From: Pseudomonas lini
Lineage (GTDB): Bacteria > Pseudomonadota > Gammaproteobacteria > Pseudomonadales > Pseudomonadaceae
NCBI RefSeq assembly: GCF_964063345.1
Contig: NZ_OZ061318.1
Location: 496,001 to 560,000 of the forward strand
Direction: 5' to 3'
DNA length: 64,000 nucleotides
The notes under the pieces were generated by a model, which was not told the DNA's origin, searched no databases, and was given only the letters and a program-made list of their open reading frames with translations. Position numbers and translations under genes: made by a program. Shown one piece after another: positions 35,691 to 45,145 of this stretch. Positions within the stretch are counted from its first letter, which is position 1, and each line of letters opens with the position of its first letter.

Positions 35691-35888
35691 GATCACTGAT
35701 GAGCAGTGACAGGAATCAAGTTACCGAGCGGGCCCTAGACGCACAAGCCGGCGGATTCTGTCTTACGTGTAGGGGGTGGCGCAAGGCGTTGTAGCCCTTA
35801 GGTGGTAACGGCAAGCTTCATTTAAACGCTCGCGATTTTTCTTGTTTAAATGGGCTGTAAGCTAGAAATGAATACGACACTTTCCCAA

Positions 35889-35964
35889 GATCAAAAGATC
35901 GCAGCCTTCGGCAGCGCCTACACCAATCCCTGTAGGAGCTGCCGAAGGCTGCGATCTTTTGATC
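35889..35964. repeat. inverted repeat (GTAGGAGCTGCCGAAGGC family), second copy
   Basis: GATCAAAAGATCGCAGCCTT faces AAGGCTGCGATCTTTTGATC with inner CGGCAGCGCCTAC / GTAGGAGCTGCCG. It starts 5 bases before the end of the LysR gene. Confidence 0.88.
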
Positions 35965-35968
35965 TTTG

Positions 35969-36853
35969 TTATCCCATCAACAACCCCTGCTCACGCTCAC
36001 ACAACTCCACCACGTAATCCCACAGCACCCGCAGCCGCACCGATTTATGCAATTCGCGCCGCGTGCTGATCCAATAACTGCGCTGGATGCTTTCATCCGG
36101 CAGCAACGGCACCAAGTCCGGATCGGCACTGGCCATGTAGCACGGCAACACGGCGATCCCCAACCCCGAGCGTGCGGCCTGTTGCTGGGCGATGACGCTG
36201 GTGCTGTGAAAAACCACCTGTGGGTTGCGGCAGAAGCTGTTGAGGAACATCAGTTCCTGGCTGAACAACAAGTCGTCGACGTAGCCAATCCACGCATGGC
36301 GACCGAGGTCTTCGCGGCTGCGCAGTGGTGGCGAGCGATCCAGATAGGCCTGGCTGGCGTAGAGCGCCAATCGGTAATCGGTGAGTTTGCGGGTGACCAG
36401 CATATCGGCGGCCGGGCGCTCCAGATGAATGCTGATCTCGGCTTCACGGTTGAGGATGCTGACGAAACGCGGCACCGCCACCAACTCAACTTCCAGTCCT
36501 GGATAACGTTCGAACAACCCGTTCATGCGGCTGGCGAGGAACATGATGCCCAGCCCTTCCGTCACCCCGACGCGGATCTTGCCCAGCGGCGCGGATGATT
36601 GAGTGATTTCTTCCTGAGCCAGCAGCGCGACGTTTTCCATGGCTTCGGCATGTTTGAGCAGCGCTTCGCCGGCCGGGGTCAATTCGTAGCCTTGGGCATG
36701 CTGAACGAATAGCGCGGTGCCGAGGCTTTTTTCGATGGCTTCGATGTGCCGGGCCACGGTGGCGTGAGTGGTGTTCAAACGGCGAGCGGCGGTGAGCAAG
36801 CGGCCGCTGCGTTGCAATTCGAGAAAAAACCGCAGGTCATTCCAGTCGAACAT
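35969..36853 (-). CDS. LysR-family regulator, divergent from the GMC dehydrogenase
   Basis: 294 residues. The HTH is FDWNDLRFFLELQRSGRLLT, AARRLNTTHATVARHIEAIE. The effector domain contains VGVTEGLGIMFLASRMNGLF and ILNREAEISIHLERPAADML. The gene is divergent from the GMC oxidoreductase at 36989 with 135 bases between, which marks it as the likely regulator of the dehydrogenase and MFS genes. Effector unknown. Confidence 0.85.
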   Translation of the reverse strand: MFDWNDLRFFLELQRSGRLLTAARRLNTTHATVARHIEAIEKSLGTALFVQHAQGYELTPAGEALLKHAEAMENVALLAQEEITQSSAPLGKIRVGVTEGLGIMFLASRMNGLFERYPGLEVELVAVPRFVSILNREAEISIHLERPAADMLVTRKLTDYRLALYASQAYLDRSPPLRSREDLGRHAWIGYVDDLLFSQELMFLNSFCRNPQVVFHSTSVIAQQQAARSGLGIAVLPCYMASADPDLVPLLPDESIQRSYWISTRRELHKSVRLRVLWDYVVELCEREQGLLMG

Positions 36854-36988
36854 GAACCCTCCTTGTCGTTATGCCGTGTGAATGACGCTGTTTAAAAACG
36901 CACAGCAGCTGCGTAAAAACTAACATTCTTTTAACGAAAGCTAACAACTAGGATGACCGACAACAAGAACAACAATACGAGGTCAGGG

Positions 36989-38638
36989 ATGCAGACTTCC
37001 CTTGATGAATACGACTACATCGTGGTCGGTGCCGGGCCGGCCGGTTGTTTGCTGGCCAATCGACTGTCAGCCAACCCGCAGCATCGCGTGTTGCTGCTCG
37101 AAGCCGGCGGCCGCGATAACTACCCGTGGATTCACATTCCCGTCGGTTACCTGTTCTGCATCGGCAACCCGCGCACCGACTGGTGCTTCAAGACCGAAGC
37201 GCAACCGGGCCTGCAAGGTCGCGCCCTGAGCTACCCGCGCGGCAAGGTGCTCGGCGGCTGTTCCTCGATTAACGGCATGATCTACATGCGCGGCCAGGCT
37301 GGCGATTACGACGATTGGGCAGCCGAGGGCAATGCCGGCTGGAGCTGGCAAGACGTGCTGCCCCTGTTCAAACAAAGCGAAAACCACTTTGCCGGCGACT
37401 CGGAATTTCACGGCGCTGGCGGCGAATGGCGGATCGAACGGCAGCGCCTGTCGTGGCCGATTCTCGATGCCTTCCGCACGGCAGCCGAGCAAAGCGGCAT
37501 CGCGAGCATCGATGACTTCAATCAGGGCGACAACGAAGGCTGCGGCTATTTCCAGGTCAATCAGAAAGCCGGGATCCGCTGGAACGCGGCCAAGGCGTTT
37601 CTCAAACCGATCCGCCAGCGCGCCAATCTGACGGTGCTGACTGACGTCGAAGTGGACCGCGTGCTGCTGGAAAACGGCCGGGCCTCAGCGGTCAGCGCAC
37701 GTTGGCAAGGCCAGGCGAAAACCTTCAAGGCGCGTAAGGAAATCGTCCTGTGCGCCGGTTCCGTCGGCTCACCGGGCATCCTCCAACGTTCCGGTATCGG
37801 CCCTCGCCCGCTGCTGCAGAAACTGGGCATCAGCGTTGCCCATGAATTGCCCGGCGTGGGCGGCAACCTGCAGGACCATCTGCAACTGCGGCTGATCTAC
37901 AAACTGGAAAACGCCCGCACCCTGAACCAGATCGCCGGCACGCTGTGGGGCAAGATGGGCATGGGCCTGCGTTATCTGTATGACCGCAGCGGCCCGCTGT
38001 CCATGGCCCCGAGCCAACTCGGCGCCTTCGCCCGTTCGGGGCCGGAGCAGACCTCGGCGAACCTCGAATATCACGTGCAACCTCTGTCGCTGGAGCGTTT
38101 TGGCGAGCCGCTGCACGCCTTCCCCGCCTTCACTGCATCGGTCTGCGATCTGCGCCCGCAAAGCCGTGGCCGGATAGACATTCGCTCCGCCGATCCGCGG
38201 GAAGCGCCGCTGATTCAGCCCAACTACCTGAGCCATCCCGAAGACTTGCGAGTGGCGGCCGATGCCATCCGCCTGACTCGTCGCATCGTCTCTGCACCCG
38301 CGTTGCAAGCGTTCAAACCGGTCGAGTACCTGCCCGGCGACAGCTTGCAGAGCGAAGAGCAATTGCACGAAGCCGCCGCCCGGATCGGCACCACGATTTT
38401 CCACCCGGTGGGCACCTGCCGGATGGGCAACGATGCGGACGCGGTGGTCGACGCCGAGCTGCGCGTCCACGGCATTCCCGGTCTGCGCATCGCCGACGCC
38501 TCGATCATGCCGCGCATCACCTCGGGCAACACCTGTTCGCCGACGCTGATGATTGCTGAGAAAGCTGCGCAGTTGATTCTCAACCCTGTTGTAAACACCA
38601 ACCCTGTGGGAGCGGGCTTGCCCGCGATGACGGTGTGA
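36989..38638 (+). CDS. GMC-family alcohol/choline dehydrogenase-like flavoprotein
   Basis: 549 residues from ATG at 36989, with GAGGTCAGGG just upstream; an ATG 36 bases earlier has no spaced RBS. FAD site DYIVVGAGPAGCLLANRLSA; GMC signature 1 region GKVLGGCSSINGMIYMRGQA; signature 2 region CAGSVGSPGILQRSGIGPRP; catalytic His in FHPVGTCRMGNDADAVVDAE and Asn in TSGNTCSPTLMIAEKAAQLI. It oxidises an alcohol with FAD; the natural electron acceptor is unknown. The last 12 residues (from NPVGAGLPAMTV) are encoded by a REP sequence, so the original stop was lost or never existed. Followed by an MFS transporter. Confidence 0.86.
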   Translation: MQTSLDEYDYIVVGAGPAGCLLANRLSANPQHRVLLLEAGGRDNYPWIHIPVGYLFCIGNPRTDWCFKTEAQPGLQGRALSYPRGKVLGGCSSINGMIYMRGQAGDYDDWAAEGNAGWSWQDVLPLFKQSENHFAGDSEFHGAGGEWRIERQRLSWPILDAFRTAAEQSGIASIDDFNQGDNEGCGYFQVNQKAGIRWNAAKAFLKPIRQRANLTVLTDVEVDRVLLENGRASAVSARWQGQAKTFKARKEIVLCAGSVGSPGILQRSGIGPRPLLQKLGISVAHELPGVGGNLQDHLQLRLIYKLENARTLNQIAGTLWGKMGMGLRYLYDRSGPLSMAPSQLGAFARSGPEQTSANLEYHVQPLSLERFGEPLHAFPAFTASVCDLRPQSRGRIDIRSADPREAPLIQPNYLSHPEDLRVAADAIRLTRRIVSAPALQAFKPVEYLPGDSLQSEEQLHEAAARIGTTIFHPVGTCRMGNDADAVVDAELRVHGIPGLRIADASIMPRITSGNTCSPTLMIAEKAAQLILNPVVNTNPVGAGLPAMTV

Positions 38639-38710
38639 CATTCAACATTACTGTTGACTGAACCACCGCCATCGCGGGCAAGTCGGATCGCCGCACCGCC
38701 GCTCCCACAG
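38605..38710. repeat. REP pair overlapping the GMC gene end
   Basis: TGTGGGAGCGGGCTTGCCCG faces CATCGCGGGCAAG ... CGCTCCCACAG. The second arm is interrupted by TCGGATCGCCGCACCGC. The first arm lies inside the coding sequence and supplies its stop. Confidence 0.85.
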
Positions 38711-38806
38711 GGATTGCATTAGATTCACGGACATCGAGCATTACCCCTGCAAGGAACACGCAACACCAGTGGAACAACAAAAACAATCACTGTGAGGGAT
38801 ACCGAT

Positions 38807-40429
38807 ATGTCAGAACATGTTCAGCCCCTGGAAGCCGTCCGCAGCGCCGGCACCAGTCAGGAAACCCAGAAAGTCATCTTCGCTTCGTCCCTCGGGACGG
38901 TGTTCGAGTGGTATGACTTTTTCCTTTACGGCGCCCTCGCGGCGGTCATCAGCAAACAATTCTTCGCCGGGGTCAACGACACCACGGCGTTCATCTTCGC
39001 GCTGATGGCCTTCGCCGCCGGCTTCATCGTGCGGCCATTCGGTGCGCTGGTGTTCGGCCGCTTGGGGGACATGATCGGGCGCAAATACACGTTCCTCGCA
39101 ACCATCGTCCTCATGGGCCTGGCGACGTTCTGCGTCGGTTTGCTGCCGACTTACGCGAGCATCGGCATTGCCGCGCCGATCATTCTTGTGGTGCTGCGCA
39201 TGCTCCAGGGCCTGGCGCTGGGCGGTGAATACGGCGGCGCTGCCACTTACGTCGCCGAACACGCACCGATGGGCAAACGCGGTTTCCACACCAGCTGGAT
39301 TCAGTCCACCGCCACCCTCGGCTTACTGCTGTCGCTGCTGGTGGTGCTCGGCTGCCGCTACTTCACCGGCGACCAGTTCGAAGTCTGGGGCTGGCGCATT
39401 CCGTTTCTGTTTTCAATCGTGCTGCTGGGCATCTCGACCTGGATTCGCTTGAGTCTGCATGAGTCGCCTGCGTTCGTGAAAATGAAAGAAGAAGGTAAGC
39501 TCTGCAAGTCGCCGCTGCGCGATTCCTTCGGCAAATGGGACAACCTGAAAGTAGTGCTGATTGCGCTGTTCAGCATCAACGCCGGGCAAGCGGTGACCTT
39601 CTACGCGGCACAGTTCTATGTGCTGTTCTTCCTCACCCAGTTCCTGAAAATGGACCCGGCGCTGGCCAACAGTCTGCTGATCGTCAGCGTGATCATCGGC
39701 GCACCGTTCTTCATCTTTTTTGGCTGGCTGTCGGACAAGGTCGGGCGCAAACCGGTGCTGATGATCGGCCTGTTGCTGGCCACCGCGCTGTACTTCCCGA
39801 TCTTCAAGACCCTGGCCCATTACGCCAACCCGGCCATCGACCAGGCCAGCCGCCAGGCACCAATCACCGTGCTGGCCGACCCGGCCACCTGCACCTTCCA
39901 GTTCGACCCGGTGGGCAAGGCTAAATTTGATAGCCCGTGCGACAAGGTCAAAACCTTCCTGGTCAAACAAGGCCTGCCCTACAACAGCGAAGCGGCTCCG
40001 GCCGGCAGCGCCGTGCAGGTCAGCATCGGCGAGGTGAAAATCGATGGCTACGATGAAGCGGCCCTGCGCGGCGCAGTCGCCCTGGCCGGGTATCCGTCAC
40101 AAGCCGACACCCAACAGATCAACAAACCAATGATCGTGGCGCTGATTGTCGCGCTGATCATCATCTCCGCCATGTGCTACGGCCCGCTGGCGGCGCTGAT
40201 GGTCGAACTGTTTCCGACCCGCATTCGCTACACGTCCATGTCCCTGCCCTACCACATCGGCAACGGCTGGTTCGGTGGTTTCCTGCCGACGGTGTCGTTT
40301 GCCCTGGTGGTGTACACCGGGGATATTTTCTATGGGCTGTGGTACCCGGTGGTGATTACCGGGGTGAGCCTGGTGGTGGGAATGATCTGTTTGCGTGAGA
40401 CGAAGAATGTGGATCTGGACAAGAACTGA
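38807..40429 (+). CDS. MFS transporter, metabolite:H+ symporter type with a large periplasmic insert
   Basis: 540 residues from ATG at 38807 (GAGGGAT about 8 bases upstream). Typical MHS-family start: VIFASSLGTVFEWYDFFLYG, ALVFGRLGDMIGRKYTFLAT, LRMLQGLALGGEYGGAATYV. Between late membrane segments there is an insert of about 100 residues (ADPATCTFQFDPVGKAKFDS, then SPCDKVKTFLVKQGLPYNSE) containing two cysteines that could form a disulfide outside the membrane. It probably imports the substrate of the GMC dehydrogenase encoded upstream. Substrate not known. Confidence 0.85.
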   Translation: MSEHVQPLEAVRSAGTSQETQKVIFASSLGTVFEWYDFFLYGALAAVISKQFFAGVNDTTAFIFALMAFAAGFIVRPFGALVFGRLGDMIGRKYTFLATIVLMGLATFCVGLLPTYASIGIAAPIILVVLRMLQGLALGGEYGGAATYVAEHAPMGKRGFHTSWIQSTATLGLLLSLLVVLGCRYFTGDQFEVWGWRIPFLFSIVLLGISTWIRLSLHESPAFVKMKEEGKLCKSPLRDSFGKWDNLKVVLIALFSINAGQAVTFYAAQFYVLFFLTQFLKMDPALANSLLIVSVIIGAPFFIFFGWLSDKVGRKPVLMIGLLLATALYFPIFKTLAHYANPAIDQASRQAPITVLADPATCTFQFDPVGKAKFDSPCDKVKTFLVKQGLPYNSEAAPAGSAVQVSIGEVKIDGYDEAALRGAVALAGYPSQADTQQINKPMIVALIVALIIISAMCYGPLAALMVELFPTRIRYTSMSLPYHIGNGWFGGFLPTVSFALVVYTGDIFYGLWYPVVITGVSLVVGMICLRETKNVDLDKN

Positions 40430-40474
40430 CGGTATGCATCTCTAGCGGAGGCTTACCTGTGGGAGCAGGCTTCC

Positions 40475-40606
40475 TGTGGCGAGGGGGCTCGCCCCCGTTG
40501 GGTCGCGAAGCGGCCCTAAAACCTGTCGCGCGCGGGATTCAGATAGAGCATGGTGTCCATCTTGCGACTGCTTCGCAGCCGAGCGGGAGCAAGCTCCCTC
40601 GCCACA
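40475..40606. repeat. REP-type inverted pair (GTGGCGAGGGAGCTTGC family)
   Basis: TGTGGCGAGGGGGCTCGCCC faces GGGAGCAAGCTCCCTCGCCACA with GGGTCGCGAAGC / GCTTCGCAGCC inside. It fills most of the gap between the convergent MFS and DUF427 genes. Confidence 0.87.
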
Positions 40607-40682
40607 ATGGTTCGCGAGACTCTGAATTGCTGTTAACTGGCTGGCATTAGGCCAAGCCCCTCACCACAAGGCTTTTTGCACC

Positions 40683-41045
40683 TCAGGTATCAAGCACCTC
40701 AAACGTCACCTCTTCAGGGTAAAACGCCACATATCCGCGAATCTGCGCGACTGACACCTTCGGATGCTCATAACTCCATACCGCATTGGCACCTTCATGC
40801 CCGGGGATTTGCAGGCTGAAATAGCTCGCATCGCCCTTGTACGGGCAATAGCTGGTGTGGTCGGTGCGGGCGAAATATTGTTCGGCGATGTCCTCGCGGG
40901 GGATGTAGTACACCGGAGGATAATTGGCCTCATGCATGACCAGCGCCCGAGTGGATGACGCCACTTGAATGCCATGGAACTTCACCACCACGCAGCCGGG
41001 TTGAGGGCTGATGGCGATGGGATTACCGGGTCCGGGGGCTTTCAT
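40683..41045 (-). CDS. DUF427 domain protein
   Basis: 120 residues. Visible family features are VVKFHGIQVASSTRALVMHE, ANYPPVYYIPREDIAEQYFA, TSYCPYKGDASYFSLQIPG, AVWSYEHPKVSVAQIRGYVA and FYPEEVTFEVL. DUF427 is a small beta-rich domain whose function is not established. Single gene; no neighbour on its strand. Nothing else is seen in the 252 bases up to topB apart from a diverged REP arm near 41115-41150. Confidence 0.85.
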   Translation of the reverse strand: MKAPGPGNPIAISPQPGCVVVKFHGIQVASSTRALVMHEANYPPVYYIPREDIAEQYFARTDHTSYCPYKGDASYFSLQIPGHEGANAVWSYEHPKVSVAQIRGYVAFYPEEVTFEVLDT

Positions 41046-41297
41046 GGAGTAGGATCCTCTGTCGCTGCTGTGCTGTATCCGCGCTCCGACAGGTATACCT
41101 CATGTTTCGGCATCGCGACTGCTTCACAGCCGAACGGAGCTTGCTTGCGCTACAGTGAGGTCCCCAAAAAGCATGCCCCAACCTGCTGTCATCACCCGCA
41201 ACAGCTTAAGCTGTACATCCATACAGATAAAGATTGCTCCATCGCTCATCAGCCGCCATTCTGTGCACCTCTCGAACACTGATTGATGATGGTGGTT

Positions 41298-43247
41298 ATG
41301 CAGCTGTACCTCTGTGAAAAACCCTCCCAGGCCAAAGACATCGCGGCCGTGCTCGGCGCCAAGCGCCGGGGCGACGGCTGCTGGCTGGGAACGGGCGTCA
41401 CGGTAACCTGGTGCATCGGCCATCTGCTGGAAACCGCACCGCCGGATGCCTATGACGCGCGTTACAAGCGTTGGGTGCTGGCGGATCTGCCGATCATTCC
41501 CGAAAAATGGAAGATGACCGTCAAACCGCGCACGGCCAACCAGTACAAGGCGGTCAAACGCTTGCTCGGCGAGGCCAGTGAACTGGTGATTGCCACCGAC
41601 GCCGACCGCGAGGGCGAAATGATCGCCCGGGAACTGGTGGAGCATTGCCGTTATCGCGGGCCGATCCGGCGGCTGTGGCTGTCGGCGCTGGACGATGCGT
41701 CGATCCGCAAGGCTCTGGCGGCGCTCAAGCCCGGGGCCGAGACGTTCAGCCTTTATCATTCGGCATTGGGGCGCTCTCGGGCCGACTGGTTGATCGGGAT
41801 GAACATGAGTCGGCTGTTCACCCTGCTGGGGCGTCAGTCCGGGTATCAGGGTGTGTTGCCAGTCGGTCGGGTGCAGACGCCGACCTTGCGCCTGGTGGTG
41901 GATCGCGACCGCAGCATTGCCGATTTCGTCCCGGTCGCTTATTGGGCTATCGATGTGCAACTGCTGCACGACGGCACCGCGTTCACCGCCCGGTGGCGTG
42001 CGGCCTCCGACGCTTGCGACGATCAGGACCGCTGCCTGAATCAAGCGCTGGCTCAGAAAGCGGCTACGGCCATGGGTGGTGCGGCGAGCGCTCGGGTGAT
42101 CAAACTGCGCACCGAGCGGATGCGCGAAGTCGCGCCTTTGCCGTTCGATCTGGGCACGTTGCAGGAAGTTTGCTCGAAGAAGCTCGGACTCGGGGCTCAG
42201 GAAACCCTCGACATTGCCCAGGCGCTGTACGAAACCCACAAAGTCATCACCTACCCGCGCAGCGATTGCGGCTACCTGCCGCTGAGTCAGCACAGCGAAG
42301 CCCCGAGTATTCTTGCTGCGCTGAGGCAGGCCGACCCGGCATTGAACGCGTTGCACGATCATTTGGAGCCCCAGCGCCGCTCACGGGCCTGGAACGACGC
42401 CAAGGTCAGCGCTCACCACGGCATCATTCCCACTGCTGCCGCGAAAAACCTCGACCGACTGGTAGGCAAGCAACGGGCGGTCTACACCCTGATTCGTGCG
42501 CGTTATCTGGCGCAGTTCCTGCCCAACCATGAGTACGACCGGACCCAGGCCGACTTCGACTGTGCCGGTGAAGCCTTGCGCGCCGTGGGCAAGCAGATTG
42601 TCGAACCCGGCTGGAAACGCGCCTTGCCCGAAGCCCTCGCGCCTGCCAAGGGCCGCGAAGCACCGGCGCCCCAAACACTGCCGGCATTGGCCGAGGGGCG
42701 TGACTGCGCAGTGGTCGACGTGAAGTTCAAGGACCTCTGGACCCAGCCGCCCAAGCCGTTCACCGAAGGCGACCTGATCAAAGCGATGAAGAACGTCGCC
42801 AAACTGGTGGAAGATCCGCTGCTCAAGCAAAAGCTCAAGGACACTACCGGGATCGGCACCGAAGCCACCCGCGCCTCGATCATCCAGGGCCTGCTGGACC
42901 GTGGCTACCTGATCAAGAACGGCAAGGCCCTGGCCGCGACGCCGGCAGCGTTCAGCCTGATCGATGCCGTGCCGCGCGCCATTGCCGACCCCGGAACCAC
43001 GGCGATCTGGGAACAGGCCCTGGACATGGTGCAGAGCGGTGAAATGAGCCTGGAAGAATTCGTCACCAAACAGGCTGCGTGGATGAGCAAGCAAGTGGCC
43101 CGTTGCGCCGGCCTGAACCTGACCATCAGCGGGCCGGCAAGCCCGGCCGGGCGTGGCGCCACACCGTGGAAAAACAAACGCAAACCCGCCAAACGCAAGC
43201 CCTCGACCGGCACCAAGCGCGCGGCGAAACCGGCAAGCAAGGGTTGA
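41298..43247 (+). CDS. topB: DNA topoisomerase III (type IA)
   Basis: 649 residues from ATG at 41298, giving the usual start MQLYLCEKPSQAKDIAAVLG; ATGs up to 15 bases earlier are in frame. Toprim domain: LYLCEKPSQAK and VIATDADREGEMIARELVEH. The active-site tyrosine is in HKVITYPRSDCGYLPLSQHS, followed by KVSAHHGIIPTAAAKN. The C-terminal end is a lysine/arginine-rich tail (KNKRKPAKRKPSTGTKRAAK) without zinc-finger cysteines. It decatenates DNA by single-strand passage. Standalone gene. Confidence 0.93.
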   Translation: MQLYLCEKPSQAKDIAAVLGAKRRGDGCWLGTGVTVTWCIGHLLETAPPDAYDARYKRWVLADLPIIPEKWKMTVKPRTANQYKAVKRLLGEASELVIATDADREGEMIARELVEHCRYRGPIRRLWLSALDDASIRKALAALKPGAETFSLYHSALGRSRADWLIGMNMSRLFTLLGRQSGYQGVLPVGRVQTPTLRLVVDRDRSIADFVPVAYWAIDVQLLHDGTAFTARWRAASDACDDQDRCLNQALAQKAATAMGGAASARVIKLRTERMREVAPLPFDLGTLQEVCSKKLGLGAQETLDIAQALYETHKVITYPRSDCGYLPLSQHSEAPSILAALRQADPALNALHDHLEPQRRSRAWNDAKVSAHHGIIPTAAAKNLDRLVGKQRAVYTLIRARYLAQFLPNHEYDRTQADFDCAGEALRAVGKQIVEPGWKRALPEALAPAKGREAPAPQTLPALAEGRDCAVVDVKFKDLWTQPPKPFTEGDLIKAMKNVAKLVEDPLLKQKLKDTTGIGTEATRASIIQGLLDRGYLIKNGKALAATPAAFSLIDAVPRAIADPGTTAIWEQALDMVQSGEMSLEEFVTKQAAWMSKQVARCAGLNLTISGPASPAGRGATPWKNKRKPAKRKPSTGTKRAAKPASKG

Positions 43248-43301
43248 GGTCACTTGGAACGAATCGAAATGGTCTAGTGTTCTTCAACGTCAGGCGCAGA
43301 A

Positions 43302-43394
43302 CCTGTGGGAGCGTGGCTTGCCCGCGAAGAACGATGACGCGTAATACCTGAAAACCGCGGTGCATTCTTCGCGGGCAAGCCACGCTCCCACAGG
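43302..43394. repeat. REP pair (GTGGGAGCGTGGCTTGCCCGCGAAG variant), copy 1
   Basis: CCTGTGGGAGCGTGGCTTGC faces GCAAGCCACGCTCCCACAGG. The loop holds GATGACGCGTAATACCTGAA and CCGCGGTGCATTCTT. It shares arms and loop with 46939-47032 and, in reverse orientation, 48372-48465. Confidence 0.93.
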
Positions 43395-43486
43395 TTCTGC
43401 GTCTTAACTTACCGGCATTAGGGTAAGCCCGTTCTCACATGGATTGCGCGCCAGGCATCAGCCCTGCTTTCTGAAAAGGTATGACC

Positions 43487-44005
43487 ATGACGACAATCAG
43501 AAGCCAGCCCTCAATCGAACTGCACGCCGCCCAGCGCGACGAACTGGAAACCATCGAAAACCTGATGCAGTTCTACATCTACGACTTCAGTGAATGGCTG
43601 CCGCTGAAACTCGGGGATCATGGCTTCTTCAACATCCAGCCCAAGCTTGATTACTGGCGCAACCCGGCAACCAGGCCGTTTCTGATCAAGGTTGACGGCG
43701 AGCTTGCCGGTTTCGTGACCGTGGATAACGAAACCCATATCGTCGGCGCGGAACACAACATCGGCTACTTTTTTGTCAGTCGACGCTTTCGTGGCCAAGG
43801 CGTCGCGAAGTTTGTCGTCTCTGCCCTCTTGAACCGGTTCCCCGGTCAATGGCAGATTTTCCACATCGATGCCAACCAGCCTGCACGGCTGTTCTGGGCC
43901 AAGGTGATGCCTGATCTCACGGGCGGTGATTTCACCCTGCATCGCATGCCAATTGATGGTTATCCGTGCACCGTTTACGGCTTTGAAAGATCGCCTACGG
44001 GTTAA
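43487..44005 (+). CDS. GNAT-family N-acetyltransferase
   Basis: 172 residues from ATG at 43487 (AAAAGG about 8 bases upstream); an ATG 6 bases earlier sits too close to the RBS. Acetyl-CoA loop: IGYFFVSRRFRGQGVAKFVV, the R/QxxGxG/A motif of GNAT enzymes. Early part LHAAQRDELETIENLMQFYI. Acceptor substrate unknown. Free-standing between REP pairs. Confidence 0.82.
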   Translation: MTTIRSQPSIELHAAQRDELETIENLMQFYIYDFSEWLPLKLGDHGFFNIQPKLDYWRNPATRPFLIKVDGELAGFVTVDNETHIVGAEHNIGYFFVSRRFRGQGVAKFVVSALLNRFPGQWQIFHIDANQPARLFWAKVMPDLTGGDFTLHRMPIDGYPCTVYGFERSPTG

Positions 44006-44067
44006 GCGTCAGGCGCTCTGCGAGTAAGTTGCAACGCCAAAACGCCTGCACCCGAAAACCGCACAAA

Positions 44068-44163
44068 CCCCGTAGGAGCGAGGCTTGCCCGCGAAAGCCA
44101 TCACGCGGACAAACGGCAGGACCGCGTCATCGTTCTTCGCGGGCAAGCCTCGCTCCTACGGGG
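44068..44163. repeat. REP pair (GTAGGAGCGAGGCTTGCCCGCGAA variant)
   Basis: ACCCCGTAGGAGCGAGGCTT faces AAGCCTCGCTCCTACGGGGT across a loop with GACCGCGTCATCGTTC. Confidence 0.92.
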
Positions 44164-44688
44164 TCGGTGTGCTAGCCACACCCGCCTTTCTAATTCCAAA
44201 ACCACTTTGTCCGACAATATGTAGTGAACAAAAATAATCACTACAAAACCGTTGACGCCTCCGATTTGCCCTTGCATGATGCAGACATCTCCCCGATCGG
44301 GAGTACAGGCAACACGTTTGAGCAAGCTCGTCTGACCGCCGAGCTGTTTTCCCCGGATACACGCTGCCCACAAGGCAGATTGAAGAAGCTGACCTGGCCT
44401 GAACGTCCAGTACAAAGGACGAGAAGCGCTAGCGATCAATCCTCATGAAGCTTGTGGCCGACCCTGAAAATGTCGGCAGTGGCCTCCAGGTTTTCGCTGC
44501 TTCTCTTCGTTGTGACGCTATTGCGTAGCAGTTATTCAACACGACTACATGCAACAGATGCGGGACCCCGTCGTATTGACGGCTGACCGCTGACGTCCTG
44601 GTTTCGGTGCCAGGGATCAACTAACCGATGGGCTACTTGTATTAGCGAATCAACTTTGAAAGATCACCAAATGGTCAAGGGGCTTACA
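44164..44688. other. 525 bases without a convincing gene
   Basis: A 74-codon reading from GTG at 44224 to TGA at 44448 lacks an RBS. A 63-codon minus-strand reading at 44429-44620 is also unsupported. The segment has lower coding character than its surroundings and a GAACGAAGAGAAGCAGCGAA-type stretch on the minus strand. It may be a decayed gene or an untranslated leader. Nothing firm can be said. Confidence 0.5.
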
Positions 44689-45018
44689 ATGAATCTGAAC
44701 AATCAACCTACTATCGATGAACTGGCTCGCTTGTTCGCTGCGCAAAAAGACAGTCAGGACAGCCATATTCTGTGGATCAGCAAATCGGGCCAGGTTCATA
44801 TCGACTGCCTGTCGCCCCATGCCCACGAAGAAGCGTTCGACAAGAACAACCAGAACCTGCTCGCCCGACTGAAGATGTACCGTCGTGGCCAGGGTTATGT
44901 CGGCAAAAAAGCCGCAGCCGACAAGGACTTCATCGGTAATGTGCTGCAAACGCTGAAACAGGCGTGGGCATCGATGCAGAACCAGAACGAAGTTCGGGTG
45001 ATTGATCGGTTGTATTGA
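44689..45018 (+). CDS. hypothetical protein, cytoplasmic
   Basis: 109 residues from ATG at 44689 with RBS AAGGGG 7 bases upstream; an upstream TTG in frame is less likely. Sequence: MNLNNQPTIDELARLFAAQK, ILWISKSGQVHIDCLSPHAH, then a basic helical part LLARLKMYRRGQGYVGKKAA. No signal peptide, no membrane segment, no family recognised. A strong terminator follows directly, which supports a real single-gene transcript. Confidence 0.7.
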   Translation: MNLNNQPTIDELARLFAAQKDSQDSHILWISKSGQVHIDCLSPHAHEEAFDKNNQNLLARLKMYRRGQGYVGKKAAADKDFIGNVLQTLKQAWASMQNQNEVRVIDRLY

Positions 45019-45040
45019 TATCCCCCCTCAGTAATGAAAG

Positions 45041-45076
45041 AAGGGCCCCGCTCGGAATATCGAGCGGGGCCTTTTC
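45041..45076 (+). terminator. rho-independent terminator
   Basis: Perfect 11-bp stem GGCCCCGCTCG / CGAGCGGGGCC, 6-base loop, then TTTT. Confidence 0.92.
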
Positions 45077-45145
45077 GTTTGTCTCGTGCGCACCAAACAA
45101 AGCTATGGTTAACCGTATGCCCTGCTGGATCTCTGGAGGCTTGCG

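Noticed and set aside
44224..44448. 74-codon reading from a GTG
   Set aside because: No RBS, no recognisable sequence pattern, and no support from neighbours.
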